Source: Fundidesulfovibrio terrae (GTDB lineage Bacteria; Desulfobacterota; Desulfovibrionia; Desulfovibrionales; Desulfovibrionaceae). From it: 64,000 nucleotides of DNA. This document shows positions 36,007-44,733 of the stretch, piece after piece; the stretch's first letter is position 1; every line of letters begins with the position of its first letter. Below the pieces are notes generated by a model. The model had not been told where the DNA came from and did no database searches. It saw nothing but the letters and a program-made list of their open reading frames with translations. The stretch lies in assembly GCF_022808915.1 (NCBI RefSeq), contig NZ_JAKZFS010000001.1:822644-886643 (forward strand), given 5' to 3'. A program made the position numbers and the translations under genes.

Positions 36007-36755
36007 CCCATTCATCCCGCCGCCCCCCCGCCTGCTCCCCGCCGCGCCCCCACAGGACGCAGGCCGTGGCGCTGGCCCTGCTGGCGCTGCTCCTCATGGT
36101 CCGGTCCGCCCAGGCCATGCCCCTAAACGACGTGCAGCTGGCCCAGGCGGCCCATTTCCCCTTCGACGCGACCCTCACCGTCAAGGACGCCATGGAGAAG
36201 TATTCCTACTTCTCGCGCGTCACCTGGCAGGTCTACTACGACATCAACGACAAGAAGGTGGTGGAGGTGCGCGGCTATTACGACATGGCCAAGATCAAGA
36301 CCCGCACGGATGCCTCCACCTGCGTCACCCGCGCGGGGGTGTTCGTTGGGCTCTCCGACGCCCAGCCCTTCATGATCCTGCAGTACCGGCCGGACTTCCT
36401 CAAGCAGCGCGCCGAGCTCGTCTATTCGGGGCTCTGGGGGCTCTACGACGACCAGCGCCTGGACGACCCGGACCTCCTCTGGGCCAAGGCCCTGGTCACG
36501 GACGAACTGCCCAGCCCGACGCCCTTGTGCAACATGAGCCTGGACCAGATTTCGCCGATGGACCAGCTGGCCATCCAGGAAGAGCCCGTGCGCGACCCCG
36601 GAGCGCCCGTGCCGCCAAAACAGACGCCCCAAGGCATACCCCGCACCGCTCCGGCCACCCCCAAGGGGCAGACAGGGCCCACGCCGAAATCGGCGGCGGC
36701 CACGGCCAAGCAGATCCAGGACAACCCGCCCACGCCCACGAAGACGGGGAGATAG
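36003..36755 (+). CDS. Exported protein of unknown function, coupled to NlpC/P60 gene
   Basis: 250 residues from the ATG at 36003, overlapping the NlpC/P60 stop. The N-terminus has a signal peptide (ALALLALLLMVRSAQA), so mature protein would be periplasmic or secreted. The mature domain has two cysteines that could pair (CVTRAG and LCNMS) and a YDINDKKVVEVRGYYDMA segment. The last 60 residues are Pro/Thr/Lys-rich and probably disordered. I do not recognise the family. Tight coupling suggests it works with the peptidase, as a partner, regulator or, if the peptidase is toxic, protective protein; these are guesses. Confidence 0.72.
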   Translation: MTHSSRRPPACSPPRPHRTQAVALALLALLLMVRSAQAMPLNDVQLAQAAHFPFDATLTVKDAMEKYSYFSRVTWQVYYDINDKKVVEVRGYYDMAKIKTRTDASTCVTRAGVFVGLSDAQPFMILQYRPDFLKQRAELVYSGLWGLYDDQRLDDPDLLWAKALVTDELPSPTPLCNMSLDQISPMDQLAIQEEPVRDPGAPVPPKQTPQGIPRTAPATPKGQTGPTPKSAAATAKQIQDNPPTPTKTGR

Positions 36756-36829
36756 GACGTACTGCCGCCAGGAACACCGACCTATTCCTTATTTCTTCTC
36801 GGGTGCATGACAGGGTGTGGCTATGTATT

Positions 36830-37178
36830 TTATCTCTTTGAAAATGTGTCGGAACCTATTCGGTTTGAGTACCACATCCAGTCTTGCTCTTGGTCGTCAC
36901 TTATGTTGGTGATATGTAGCCAGTGTGTTAATATTGTCTCTTTGTTTTTTTCAACTGTATGTTGTCCGGCCCATGTCACTATTGTTTTTGTATTTTTCAA
37001 ATTTTGCATGGAACGTAATTATGTCGTCAAGATACTGTCCTGAAATGTCAACCCAAAGAATTTGTCCTTCATCACCCACGCCAGAATCAAATCTGCCTGT
37101 TATTTTTCCATCTTTTGCTTCGAGCTCAAGGTTTGAGCCGTGTTGATTGATCCATACTCCTGAAAATAAGTTTGGCAT
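36830..37178 (-). pseudogene. Avidin/streptavidin-like biotin-binding protein, broken by a +1 frameshift
   Basis: From the ATG at 37178 the first frame reads GVWINQHGSNLELEA, GRFDSGVGDEG and ISGQY, matching streptavidin N-terminal strands (N23, S27, S45, V47 and G48 equivalents kept). That frame stops at TGA about 36951. In the +1 frame the match continues: TIVTWAGQ (W92), ILTHWLH (W108), then WYSNRIGSDTF (W120 and D128), ending with TAA at 36830. One extra base between about 36980 and 37000, in or near an A-run (GAAAAATAC), explains the break; removing one A gives a 115-residue avidin with no signal peptide. GAGG lies upstream of 37178; an ATG at 37232 overlapping the previous stop is an alternative start. 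The gene is about 40% GC (119 of 300 bases counted), far below its neighbours, a sign of transfer. It is the last gene of the VgrG/PAAR operon, the usual place for a T6SS cargo. It may be a true pseudogene or a sequencing error. Confidence 0.75.
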
Positions 37179-37228
37179 GGTCGACCTCGTCGAGTTTAGA
37201 TGGTTGGAAGATAATCTTTCCTCTCCAG

Positions 37229-37630
37229 TCATCCCAGCGTCAGCACCGTCACTTGGCTGGGCGCGATGGTCAGCCCGACCGCATTCGGCAGCTCCACCAG
37301 GCAGTTCTGCCGCGTGAGGCTCGTAAGCCGCTGGCAGGGCGCGGCGTCCATGAAGATGGTGAAGCACCCAAGCGTATAATCGGTCTGGCCGGACTCCAGG
37401 TGCGACACCACGCCCAGTTCCACGCCCGGTTCGTCGCCCTCGCTCACCAGCCCCATGGACATGAGGTTGATCACCGGCATGCAGTCGATGGTGATGTTGT
37501 CCGCCGCGGGCTGCGTGGTGATGGACTCCGAGATGTTGGGATAGGGGATGGGCACGGGCACCACGATGGGCGTCAGGCACACGTCGGGGAAGGCGAAGTC
37601 GATTCCGGCTCCCATGGTCAGTGCGAACAT
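37229..37630 (-). CDS. PAAR-like (DUF4150) T6SS tip protein
   Basis: 133 residues from the ATG at 37630, with AGGAG 9 nt upstream. AFPDVCLTPIVVPVPIPYPNI is broken across the DUF4150 core: PDVC-x-TP followed by VPIPYPN. Further cysteines (CMPV, GCFTIF, APCQR) and the end LPNAVGLTIAPSQVTVLTLG fit the PAAR-like family. These small proteins cap the VgrG spike and carry effectors. It lies downstream of VgrG, DUF2169 and pentapeptide genes on the same strand, 11 bp after the pentapeptide gene, so it shares their operon. The next gene is the avidin-like reading frame. Confidence 0.85.
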   Translation of the reverse strand: MFALTMGAGIDFAFPDVCLTPIVVPVPIPYPNISESITTQPAADNITIDCMPVINLMSMGLVSEGDEPGVELGVVSHLESGQTDYTLGCFTIFMDAAPCQRLTSLTRQNCLVELPNAVGLTIAPSQVTVLTLG

Positions 37631-37641
37631 GCGTGTTGCTC

Positions 37642-38703
37642 CTATGCGCTTACGGCGGGCCGGAACGATTCGGCCTCGGCCATGTCCTTGTTGGTGGGAC
37701 GCACGAGCGCGCGCAAGGTCAGGTCGTAGAGGGCGTGCTCGTCTCGCATCATGTGGAAGTTGGCCATGGTCATGTCGGCGCGGCTGAAGTCGGCGGCGGT
37801 GCAGTCCGCGCGGGAGAAGTCCGCGTGGCGCAGGTCGCAGCCGGTGAATTTCGCGCCCCGGCATTGGGCCTTGGCGAAGGCGCACTTGAAGAGCGAGGCT
37901 CCGGACAGGTCGGCCGCGCCGAGGTCGGCCTCGGAGAACACGGAACTGGTGAAGACGCCGCCAGCCAGTTTGGCGGCCTTGAGGTCGGCCCCCAGGTACA
38001 TGGACTTGGAGCCGTCCGCGCCGGTGAAGTCCGCGCCCGAAAGGTCCGCCTTGCCCAGGTGGCAGTAGTTGAGCCTGGCCTTGACGAATTTGGCCCCGGC
38101 CAGGTTCGATCCCGAGAGGTTCACCTGGGTAAGCGTAAGTCCGGAGAAGTCCTGGCCTTGCAGGTTGCAGCCGGTGAGCAGGGCTTTTTCGAAGCGCACG
38201 TCCTTGAAGGACACGCCGGTCAGGTCGCATCCGGTGAGGATGGCCTTCACGAACGCGGCCCCGGCGAGGACGGCCTTGGAGAGATTGGAGTCGCGCAGGG
38301 TGAGCTTTTCCATGGTCGCGCCCGTGAGGTTGGCCCCGGCGAAGGACGCCTTGTCCACCACCGACCAGTAGAGGCGCGCCCCGGAGAGGTCCGCGCCGGT
38401 GAAGTCCGAACCGCCCAGCAGCGTCATCTGGGTGGCGGCGCCCTTGAGGCTGGCCCCGGCGAAGACGGTCTTGGAGAGGTTCATCTTGGCCAGGTCGCAG
38501 CCGTCGAGGGTGGCGCCCGAGAAGTCGCACTTCTTGAAGCCGGCGTCCTTGACGTGCGCCCCGGCCAGGTTGGCGTTCCTGAAGGACACCTTCTCGAAGC
38601 GGATTCCCGTGAGGTCGGCCCCGGAGAGGTCAAGCCCGGCGAGATCCGCCCCGACGACGGGCCTGCGCTCCCTGGCCGCGTCCAGTATGTCCTGTCTGGT
38701 CAT
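37642..38703 (-). CDS. Pentapeptide-repeat protein
   Basis: 353 residues made almost wholly of A(D/N)Lxx-type pentapeptides (for example GADLAGLDLSGADLTG), predicting a right-handed quadrilateral beta-helix of four-sided coils. It has no signal peptide. The start overlaps the stop of the DUF2169 gene (ATGA). In T6SS loci such proteins accompany DUF2169 and PAAR-like genes and are thought to act as adaptors or cargo scaffolds. The DNA itself is repetitive because of the repeat code, so shadow frames appear on the other strand. Confidence 0.9.
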   Translation of the reverse strand: MTRQDILDAARERRPVVGADLAGLDLSGADLTGIRFEKVSFRNANLAGAHVKDAGFKKCDFSGATLDGCDLAKMNLSKTVFAGASLKGAATQMTLLGGSDFTGADLSGARLYWSVVDKASFAGANLTGATMEKLTLRDSNLSKAVLAGAAFVKAILTGCDLTGVSFKDVRFEKALLTGCNLQGQDFSGLTLTQVNLSGSNLAGAKFVKARLNYCHLGKADLSGADFTGADGSKSMYLGADLKAAKLAGGVFTSSVFSEADLGAADLSGASLFKCAFAKAQCRGAKFTGCDLRHADFSRADCTAADFSRADMTMANFHMMRDEHALYDLTLRALVRPTNKDMAEAESFRPAVSA

Positions 38704-41700
38704 GGCTGCTCCAGGAGGTCCGCCTTGCCTTCCAGGGCGGTCATCTTGAGGTTGGTTCCGGTGAAGCGGGTCTTGCCCACCACGGCCTTGTGGAAGTCCA
38801 CCCCGAAGCAGTTGGCCCCGGCCAGGTTGGAGCCCACGATGCGCGTCTTGGAGAGCGATCCGAACAGGAGGTCCGAGCCCGAGAGGTCGGCCCCCTCCAG
38901 GTCAGAGCCAGGGAACGAGGTGCCCCGGGCGCTGGCCCCGGAGAGCTGCGCCTGGGTGAGCGAGGAGTTCTCGATGCGGCAGCGCGAGAGCGTGGCCCCC
39001 CGGAAGTCCGCCCCGGGCATGGTCGAGCCCCGCACGTGAAGGGTGGAGGCCTGGGCGCCTGTGAAGTCGCAGCCCGGCAGCCTGCAGTCGGCCAACGCGC
39101 CCTTCTTGAACACGGCCTTGGCGAAGACCACGTTCCTGCCCGCGCACTGCTGGATCTGCGAGCTGGCCAGGACCGCGCCTGTGAAGTCCGCGCCGTCGAG
39201 GATGGTCTTGCGGATGAGCACCCGCTCGAGTTGCGCCTCGCGCCACACGGAGTTCGCGCCCTGGCATTCCTGCACGGCCATGAGGTTGAGCCTGGCCCCG
39301 GAGAACACCGCCCCGGTCAGGTTGGACTTGGTGAGGGCGGCCAAGCGCATGTCCGCGCCTTCGAGATCCGCGCCTTCGAGGTCGGCCTGGTTGAGGCTGG
39401 CCTGGCGCAGGTCGGCTCCGGAAAGCAGGGCCTTTTTGAAGCTGGTCCTGGTGAGCATGGCCTGTTCGAAACGCGCCCCTTTGAGGCTCGCGCCGGTGAA
39501 GTCCGCGTTCTGGGCCATGGCCTTGTTGAAGGTGCAGCCGTCGAGGACGGCCTTCGTGAAATTGGTCCGGCCCAGGCGGCAGCCGGTGAAGTCAGCGCCG
39601 GAGAGGTCCAGGCCCGAGAGGTCCACCCCGGAGAGGATGGCGCCGGAAAGCGTCCGCCCGGCCGCGTGCATGGCCACGACCTCCTCGCGGGTGCGGGACA
39701 CCATGGCGTCCAGGTCCATGCCTGCTTTCTTGAACTGGGCCTTCATGTCCTCTGGCACTTCGCCGGGCTTTGCGGACTTGGCCGCCTCGACCTTCTTGGC
39801 CGCTTCGGCCAGCTTCTTCCGCCCCTCCTGGAAGCGGGCCTCGGAGTCCGCCCCGAGCTGTTCGGCCTGGGCGGCGGCCTTGGTCATCTCGGCTTCCTGG
39901 CCGGGCGGCAGGATTCCCTGGGCCTTGAAGGCGTCGCGCTTGGCCCGGATGTCCGATGCCAGCCGCGCCCCCAGCTGGTCGGCGGGCGTGCGCGGCGCGG
40001 CCTTGGCCTCGGCCATGATCCGGTCGTAGTCCTTGCCCTGTTTGGCCAGCGCCTCGCGCACCTGGGATTCCATGTCCTTCATTCTGGCCTTGAGGCCGTC
40101 GAACCGGGCTTGGTGGAAAGCCTTGACCTCGGCCATGGCGGACTGGACGAGCCCGCCGATGTCGGGCAGGGCGGGGCGCTTTTTGGCCGGGGCCGGGCCG
40201 AAGGGGGGCTCGGGTTCGTCCTCGGGCAGGCCCACGGCCGCGCGCGGCAAGGCGTCGAAGATGAGCTCGCGCAGGTCCTCGCCCTTTGCGCGGGCCTCCA
40301 GGCAGTCCGCCCCCTTGGCCAGGGTCAGCCATTGGGCCTTGTCCGACAGGGCCAGCCAGGGCGCGGCCCCGGAAAGACTTTTCTGCGATCCCCGGGATGC
40401 CGCCACCAGCACGGCGGGCGCGGTTTTCACGGCCTTGGCCGCCGCCGGGGACGGCGTTTCGGCCGGGGAGGCCAGGGCCGCCACATGGCAGACGTCGCCT
40501 ACTTCCTGTTCCAGGAGGTTCGCTTCAAGCTCGGTGGCGGCGACGATGACCGGCGCGGTCTCGTCCGGCGCGGCCAGCCACAAGGGGGCCGGGTCGGAAC
40601 CGGGCGCGAGGTATGTGGCCCGGAGGTCGCCGGGCCAGCCCGGAAGCACCAGGATGCGCGTAAGTTTCTTGCCCTCGAACCGGGGCAGGGTCAGCCCCGC
40701 CGGGATGGTGAACGCGCCCCGGGGCAGGCCCCAGTCCGCGCCCTCGAAGGCGGCCGGTTCCGCATTGTACCCGATCCAGCAGGCCGAGAGGGTGCTGGTC
40801 GTGAATCCTGCGGATTTGAGACGGGAAGTGAGGGCCGGGTCGCCCTCAAGGGCGCGGCGGCAGCGGGTCACGAAGGGAAACCCCGAGGCGTGCCAGGGGC
40901 CCAGTCCGTCGTCCTTGTCCGGCAGGAGGTTGTCCGGATCGATGCCCGCATTGGCCAGCTGGCCCGGCGTTGCCACGGCTTTCAGGCGCGCGCCAGCGTC
41001 CTTTTGCATGTCCGCCTTCCTGGCGACGGCCTTGGCCTTGACCTGGGAGACCTTGGCGGCGGCCGCGTCGATCTTCTTGGCCGTGTCCTCAAGCGCGGCC
41101 CGGCGCGGGGCGAAGGAGGCAGGGTCCAGCACGGCCCGCCAGCCGAACTGGTCCTGGAGCTTCACCGCCATGGCCTCCATGGAGTCCAGGGTGGCCAGGC
41201 TCGCGGCGATGGTCTGCCTGCCCATGGCGGCCATCTCCCCGGGCTCGCGGGCCATGACCGGGACCTGGCCCATGGCCTTGGCCTTGATCTTGGCGATGTC
41301 CTTGTAGACCCGATTGAATTTGAGCAGTTCCCGGTTCACCTTGAGGTTGGCGTCCGGGATCACCGGCGCGACCGGCTTCATGGCCTCAATCCGCCTGGTC
41401 TGGACCTCCAGGTGGTGCTCCAGGCTGCCGGGGGCCTGTCCCATGGGCTCGGTGGCCACATAGGCGTAGCGCACATCGGCCATGTCGTCGCGCTCGGTGT
41501 TGAAGACCCCCCGGAAGACCACCACGCCCTTGGCCGCCTCGGGGAAGAGCCACAGGGTGTCGATGCGGAGGGGAACTTCCTCGAAGGTGTCATTTTCGGG
41601 CGGGGCCTTGGGGCCTTCCTTGCGGGTCATGAACAGGCGCACCGTGAATTGCGGCAGGCGCGAGGTTATGAGCTGGCGCTTTGGGTGCATGTTCACGATC

Positions 41701-42425
41701 TCAATGGCCTCGCCGCCCTTGAAATAGTCCTTCCCCCACTGGTCCGGAGGCGATCCCAGGAAGAATTCGGGGTTGAGGTCGTCGGGATAGTAGGGCCAGC
41801 GGTCCCGTTTCCAGGTGTCGTCGTAGGTGCCGGCCTTATTCTGGCGTTCGGGGTGCATGACGTCCCGCGGCAGGAACGAGGCCGGTTCGGGACGGTCCTG
41901 GGGTGACCCCATGAGCTGGCCGTGGTACTGCACGTTGGGCAGCGGCACGGGCGCCTCGCCGGGCTTGTCCGGGGGCATGCCCAGGCCCTTGGGGTTTCTG
42001 GGCTCGCCCGCGCCGCCGAAGGCCCGCTCCCAGGTCAGGGGCATGACCGTGAAGGGCGCGGGATCGCTCACCCCCACCACGGTTCCGCCTGCGCGCACCC
42101 AGTGGCGGTCGCCGAACACGTCCAGGACCTTGCGCACGCCGCCGACGCCCATGCTCACCTGGGCCGCCTGGCGGGCCTTGCCGTCCGGAGCGAAGCATTT
42201 CCCGGCGGCCAGCACCTCGGCGCGCGGCTTGGGCAGGCCCGGGTCCAGCACCGGGGGACTGGGCAGAAGCTTCATCACCTGGGGCCACATCTCGCGGTCC
42301 GGCAGAGGGGTCTCCGGGTCGTCCAGGTCGAAATAGACCATGACCGTGCACACCAGGCGCATCTTTCCCATGAGCGCCAGGGGCAGGAACATGGGGCTGT
42401 GGTGGGGGTCCTTGAGAATCTTCAT
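38700..42425 (-). CDS. DUF2169 protein fused to coiled-coil and pentapeptide repeats (giant T6SS adaptor)
   Basis: 1241 residues. The N-terminal 350 residues are a DUF2169 domain (MVYFDLDDPETPLPDREMW is within it, then WERAFGG and NPEF-type turns). DUF2169 proteins act as T6SS adaptor/chaperone factors for PAAR-like or VgrG-linked effectors. The middle (about 360-900) is rich in Ala, Lys and Glu with helical, coiled-coil character (RMKDMESQVREALAKQG). From about 930 to the end the protein is pentapeptide repeat (LSGVDLSGLDLSGADFTG), like the next gene. The fusion is long for the family. It is followed without gap by the pentapeptide gene and sits between VgrG and PAAR-like genes. Confidence 0.85.
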   Translation of the reverse strand: MKILKDPHHSPMFLPLALMGKMRLVCTVMVYFDLDDPETPLPDREMWPQVMKLLPSPPVLDPGLPKPRAEVLAAGKCFAPDGKARQAAQVSMGVGGVRKVLDVFGDRHWVRAGGTVVGVSDPAPFTVMPLTWERAFGGAGEPRNPKGLGMPPDKPGEAPVPLPNVQYHGQLMGSPQDRPEPASFLPRDVMHPERQNKAGTYDDTWKRDRWPYYPDDLNPEFFLGSPPDQWGKDYFKGGEAIEIVNMHPKRQLITSRLPQFTVRLFMTRKEGPKAPPENDTFEEVPLRIDTLWLFPEAAKGVVVFRGVFNTERDDMADVRYAYVATEPMGQAPGSLEHHLEVQTRRIEAMKPVAPVIPDANLKVNRELLKFNRVYKDIAKIKAKAMGQVPVMAREPGEMAAMGRQTIAASLATLDSMEAMAVKLQDQFGWRAVLDPASFAPRRAALEDTAKKIDAAAAKVSQVKAKAVARKADMQKDAGARLKAVATPGQLANAGIDPDNLLPDKDDGLGPWHASGFPFVTRCRRALEGDPALTSRLKSAGFTTSTLSACWIGYNAEPAAFEGADWGLPRGAFTIPAGLTLPRFEGKKLTRILVLPGWPGDLRATYLAPGSDPAPLWLAAPDETAPVIVAATELEANLLEQEVGDVCHVAALASPAETPSPAAAKAVKTAPAVLVAASRGSQKSLSGAAPWLALSDKAQWLTLAKGADCLEARAKGEDLRELIFDALPRAAVGLPEDEPEPPFGPAPAKKRPALPDIGGLVQSAMAEVKAFHQARFDGLKARMKDMESQVREALAKQGKDYDRIMAEAKAAPRTPADQLGARLASDIRAKRDAFKAQGILPPGQEAEMTKAAAQAEQLGADSEARFQEGRKKLAEAAKKVEAAKSAKPGEVPEDMKAQFKKAGMDLDAMVSRTREEVVAMHAAGRTLSGAILSGVDLSGLDLSGADFTGCRLGRTNFTKAVLDGCTFNKAMAQNADFTGASLKGARFEQAMLTRTSFKKALLSGADLRQASLNQADLEGADLEGADMRLAALTKSNLTGAVFSGARLNLMAVQECQGANSVWREAQLERVLIRKTILDGADFTGAVLASSQIQQCAGRNVVFAKAVFKKGALADCRLPGCDFTGAQASTLHVRGSTMPGADFRGATLSRCRIENSSLTQAQLSGASARGTSFPGSDLEGADLSGSDLLFGSLSKTRIVGSNLAGANCFGVDFHKAVVGKTRFTGTNLKMTALEGKADLLEQP

Positions 42426-42435
42426 GCGCGGGGTC

Positions 42436-44691
42436 CTATATGTACTCCACGGCCGCCGCGAGCACCGAGACGTTGGTGGAAAGGTCGGTGATGTCTCCGG
42501 ACATGCGCTGGATGCTGCCCGCCTGGAGGTTCAGCGTGCCGCGCACCTGCTCCACCTCCCCGGACACCTCGTTCTTGGCGGCCAGCACCTCCTCCTTGGA
42601 GGCCAGGGTGGCGGTCTTGTTGGCGATGGCCTGGTTGTAGTCGGCGGCGATGGTGTCCTTCTGCCCCGCCAGCTCCTGCTTGGTGGCGCAGGTGTCCACC
42701 CTGTTGGTGATGGTGTCGATCTTGGTGTTGGCGAGCCTGATACCGTCGAAGAGGATGTCCACGTTGTCGCTCACGACCTTGGTCTTCTGGTCCACCATCT
42801 GGGTGTAGGCGGCGGTGATGGTGTTCTTTTCCGCGCCGAGTTCGGTCTTGGTGGCGTAGTCCTTTTCGATTTCGCCCTTCAGGTGCATCTCCGCGCTGGA
42901 GTAGGCGAGCTTGCTGGGGAACTGGTATTCCACCAGCCCGCCCAGGACCGTGTCGATCTTGGCCCCCAGGGTCGTGCCCGTCTCGAGGCCCACGACGATG
43001 TCGTTCTTGTTGCCCAGGATCATTTCGAAGCTCTCCTGGGCTTTGATGGTCAGCGGCCCGCCGGTGTAGAGCTTGAGGCCGTCCGGGCTCAGGGCCTGCT
43101 CCGTGTTGGTTTCCGGTTCGCCTCCGGAATCGTCGGGATCGTTGTGGGAGCCGATTCGCACGAAGGTCTGCTGGGTGGGGCTGGAGAGCAGGATGCGTTG
43201 GTTGCCGTCCTGGTCCTCGAAGTGGATGAGGTTGCCGCCGGAGGTGGTGATGCGGGCCTGGGTCTGGCTCTGGTCGGTGACGGGGCTTGCGGTCTCGGGG
43301 TTGGGCACAGCGTTTGAGATGACCGGGCGGTCCGGGTCGCCGCCCTCGAAGCTCACCAGCACCTCGCAGCCCTTGTGCAGGGGCATGTGCATGCCGAAGC
43401 CCGCGCCCGCGTAGGGCTGGGCCATGCGCACCCAGGCCGAGGCGTGGCCGTCCTTGCGCCCCGAGAGGTCGAAGGGGAGGATGATCTTGTAGCGCCCTTG
43501 CGAGTCCACCTCGGCGTACTTGCCGGACCCTGCCGCGTCCACCTTGGCCGAGAGCGTTCCGGCGATTTTCGGGCGGTCCGTGGCCAGCTCGGCCCGGAAC
43601 TGCACCGAGGCCGGGATGGCCGTGAAGGAGTTGCGGTAGAAGAGCAGGGCGTCGCGCTCCTTGCCGAAGGAGAGCCCCAGCCCCGAGACCAGCCAGGCCT
43701 CCTGTGAGCCCTCATGCGTGCAGGCGATGGTCTGGTAGGACTGGTTGAAGCTGTCGCGGTAGTGGTTGTCCACCTTGAAGGTGTAGCCCGGGCGCACGAA
43801 GGGAATGCTGGAGACCCCGGTGAACACCTTCTCGCGGCATTTGAACTCCTGCACGCGGATCTGGGCCAGGGCCTTGCCCTGGGAGGTGTTCAGGAAGTGC
43901 AGCCCGTAGAGGTAGTGGACGCCCTGGCCGTTCTGGCTCACCTCCTCCTCGGCGGTGAGCTCAAGCGACGGCGTCTGGTAGTTGTAGTCGCGCAGCTGCA
44001 CCTTCTGGGGCAGGCGGCGCTGGGTGAGGATCAGGTCCGTGACCACCTCCTCCTCGTGGCCCACCTGCATGGAGGAGGGCGGCGAGTAGCGGAAGCTCTC
44101 CCCCTGGGGCATGGGGCCGTGGGCCGTGAGGGTGTCGGTGACCACCAGCTTCTCGCCCGTGTCGCCCTGCTCGAAGAAGTAATAGAGGCCGTCGCGTTCC
44201 ATCCAGCGGGAGGCGAACTCGAAGTGGGTCTCGCCGTACTGGCAGAGGTAATCCCAGGTCGGATACGAGCTCTGGAGCGACATCTTGAAGTCCAGGCCGG
44301 GGTTCAGGCCGCCGTCCTTGAACACGGCGGTCAGGAACTGCTCGATGTTCTGGTCCAGGAAAACCTGGTTGTGCGTCGTCTGGGTGAGCCACCACGCCTT
44401 GGGAACGAGCACCGCCCGGTAGAAGGCGTACGGCCCCGATTGGGAGAGCTGCTCGAAGCGCTCGAGGATGCCGTGGAAGGGGATGTCCCCCTGGGAACGC
44501 TTGATGGTGAAGGTGGCGGTGTTGGCGAGGGCCTTTTCGAAGTCCACCTCCTTGTCCCCGGCGAAGAGCACTATCTCGAAGCGGTAGAGCCGGGAGAGGC
44601 CTTCCTCGCCGGTGAAGCGCACCACGTGGAAGGTGTTCTGGGGCATTCCCTGGATGGTGAAGCTGAATTTCGCTTGGGCATTGCTGGCCAT
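42436..44691 (-). CDS. vgrG: VgrG (TssI) spike protein with C-terminal coiled-coil extension
   Basis: 751 residues from the ATG at 44691 (GGAG 5 nt upstream); a GTG at 44697 is possible. The N-terminal part matches the gp27-like region (FHVVRFTGEEGLSRLYRFEI, then FHGILERFEQL), and the gp5-like OB part includes GKYAEVDSQGRYKIILPF and PYAGAGFGMHMPLHKGCEVLV. The beta-helix section follows. From about residue 560 an extension of about 190 residues is Lys/Glu/Ala-rich with heptad-like pattern (TKTELGAEKNTITAAYTQMV), probably a coiled-coil stalk rather than an enzymatic domain. VgrG forms the puncturing tip of the T6SS tube. It is the second gene of the tip operon. Confidence 0.93.
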   Translation of the reverse strand: MASNAQAKFSFTIQGMPQNTFHVVRFTGEEGLSRLYRFEIVLFAGDKEVDFEKALANTATFTIKRSQGDIPFHGILERFEQLSQSGPYAFYRAVLVPKAWWLTQTTHNQVFLDQNIEQFLTAVFKDGGLNPGLDFKMSLQSSYPTWDYLCQYGETHFEFASRWMERDGLYYFFEQGDTGEKLVVTDTLTAHGPMPQGESFRYSPPSSMQVGHEEEVVTDLILTQRRLPQKVQLRDYNYQTPSLELTAEEEVSQNGQGVHYLYGLHFLNTSQGKALAQIRVQEFKCREKVFTGVSSIPFVRPGYTFKVDNHYRDSFNQSYQTIACTHEGSQEAWLVSGLGLSFGKERDALLFYRNSFTAIPASVQFRAELATDRPKIAGTLSAKVDAAGSGKYAEVDSQGRYKIILPFDLSGRKDGHASAWVRMAQPYAGAGFGMHMPLHKGCEVLVSFEGGDPDRPVISNAVPNPETASPVTDQSQTQARITTSGGNLIHFEDQDGNQRILLSSPTQQTFVRIGSHNDPDDSGGEPETNTEQALSPDGLKLYTGGPLTIKAQESFEMILGNKNDIVVGLETGTTLGAKIDTVLGGLVEYQFPSKLAYSSAEMHLKGEIEKDYATKTELGAEKNTITAAYTQMVDQKTKVVSDNVDILFDGIRLANTKIDTITNRVDTCATKQELAGQKDTIAADYNQAIANKTATLASKEEVLAAKNEVSGEVEQVRGTLNLQAGSIQRMSGDITDLSTNVSVLAAAVEYI

Positions 44692-44733
44692 GTGCACTCC
44701 GGGTCAATCGTTCATGGCTGGGGCGGCGCGGGG

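Noticed and set aside
36807-37043. Plus-strand 78-codon frame in the AT-rich block
   Set aside because: Antisense of the avidin-like gene; hydrophobic Cys/Phe-rich product is what AT-rich antisense gives.
36951-37580. Reading the avidin-like frame as the C-terminus of a longer minus-strand protein starting at 37580
   Set aside because: The upstream part is an out-of-frame shadow of the PAAR-like gene; homology begins at the ATG at 37178.
38790-41906. Plus-strand open frame of about 1038 codons over the DUF2169-pentapeptide gene
   Set aside because: Translation is repetitive Gly/Arg/Val with no domain. The opposite strand has DUF2169 and regular pentapeptides.
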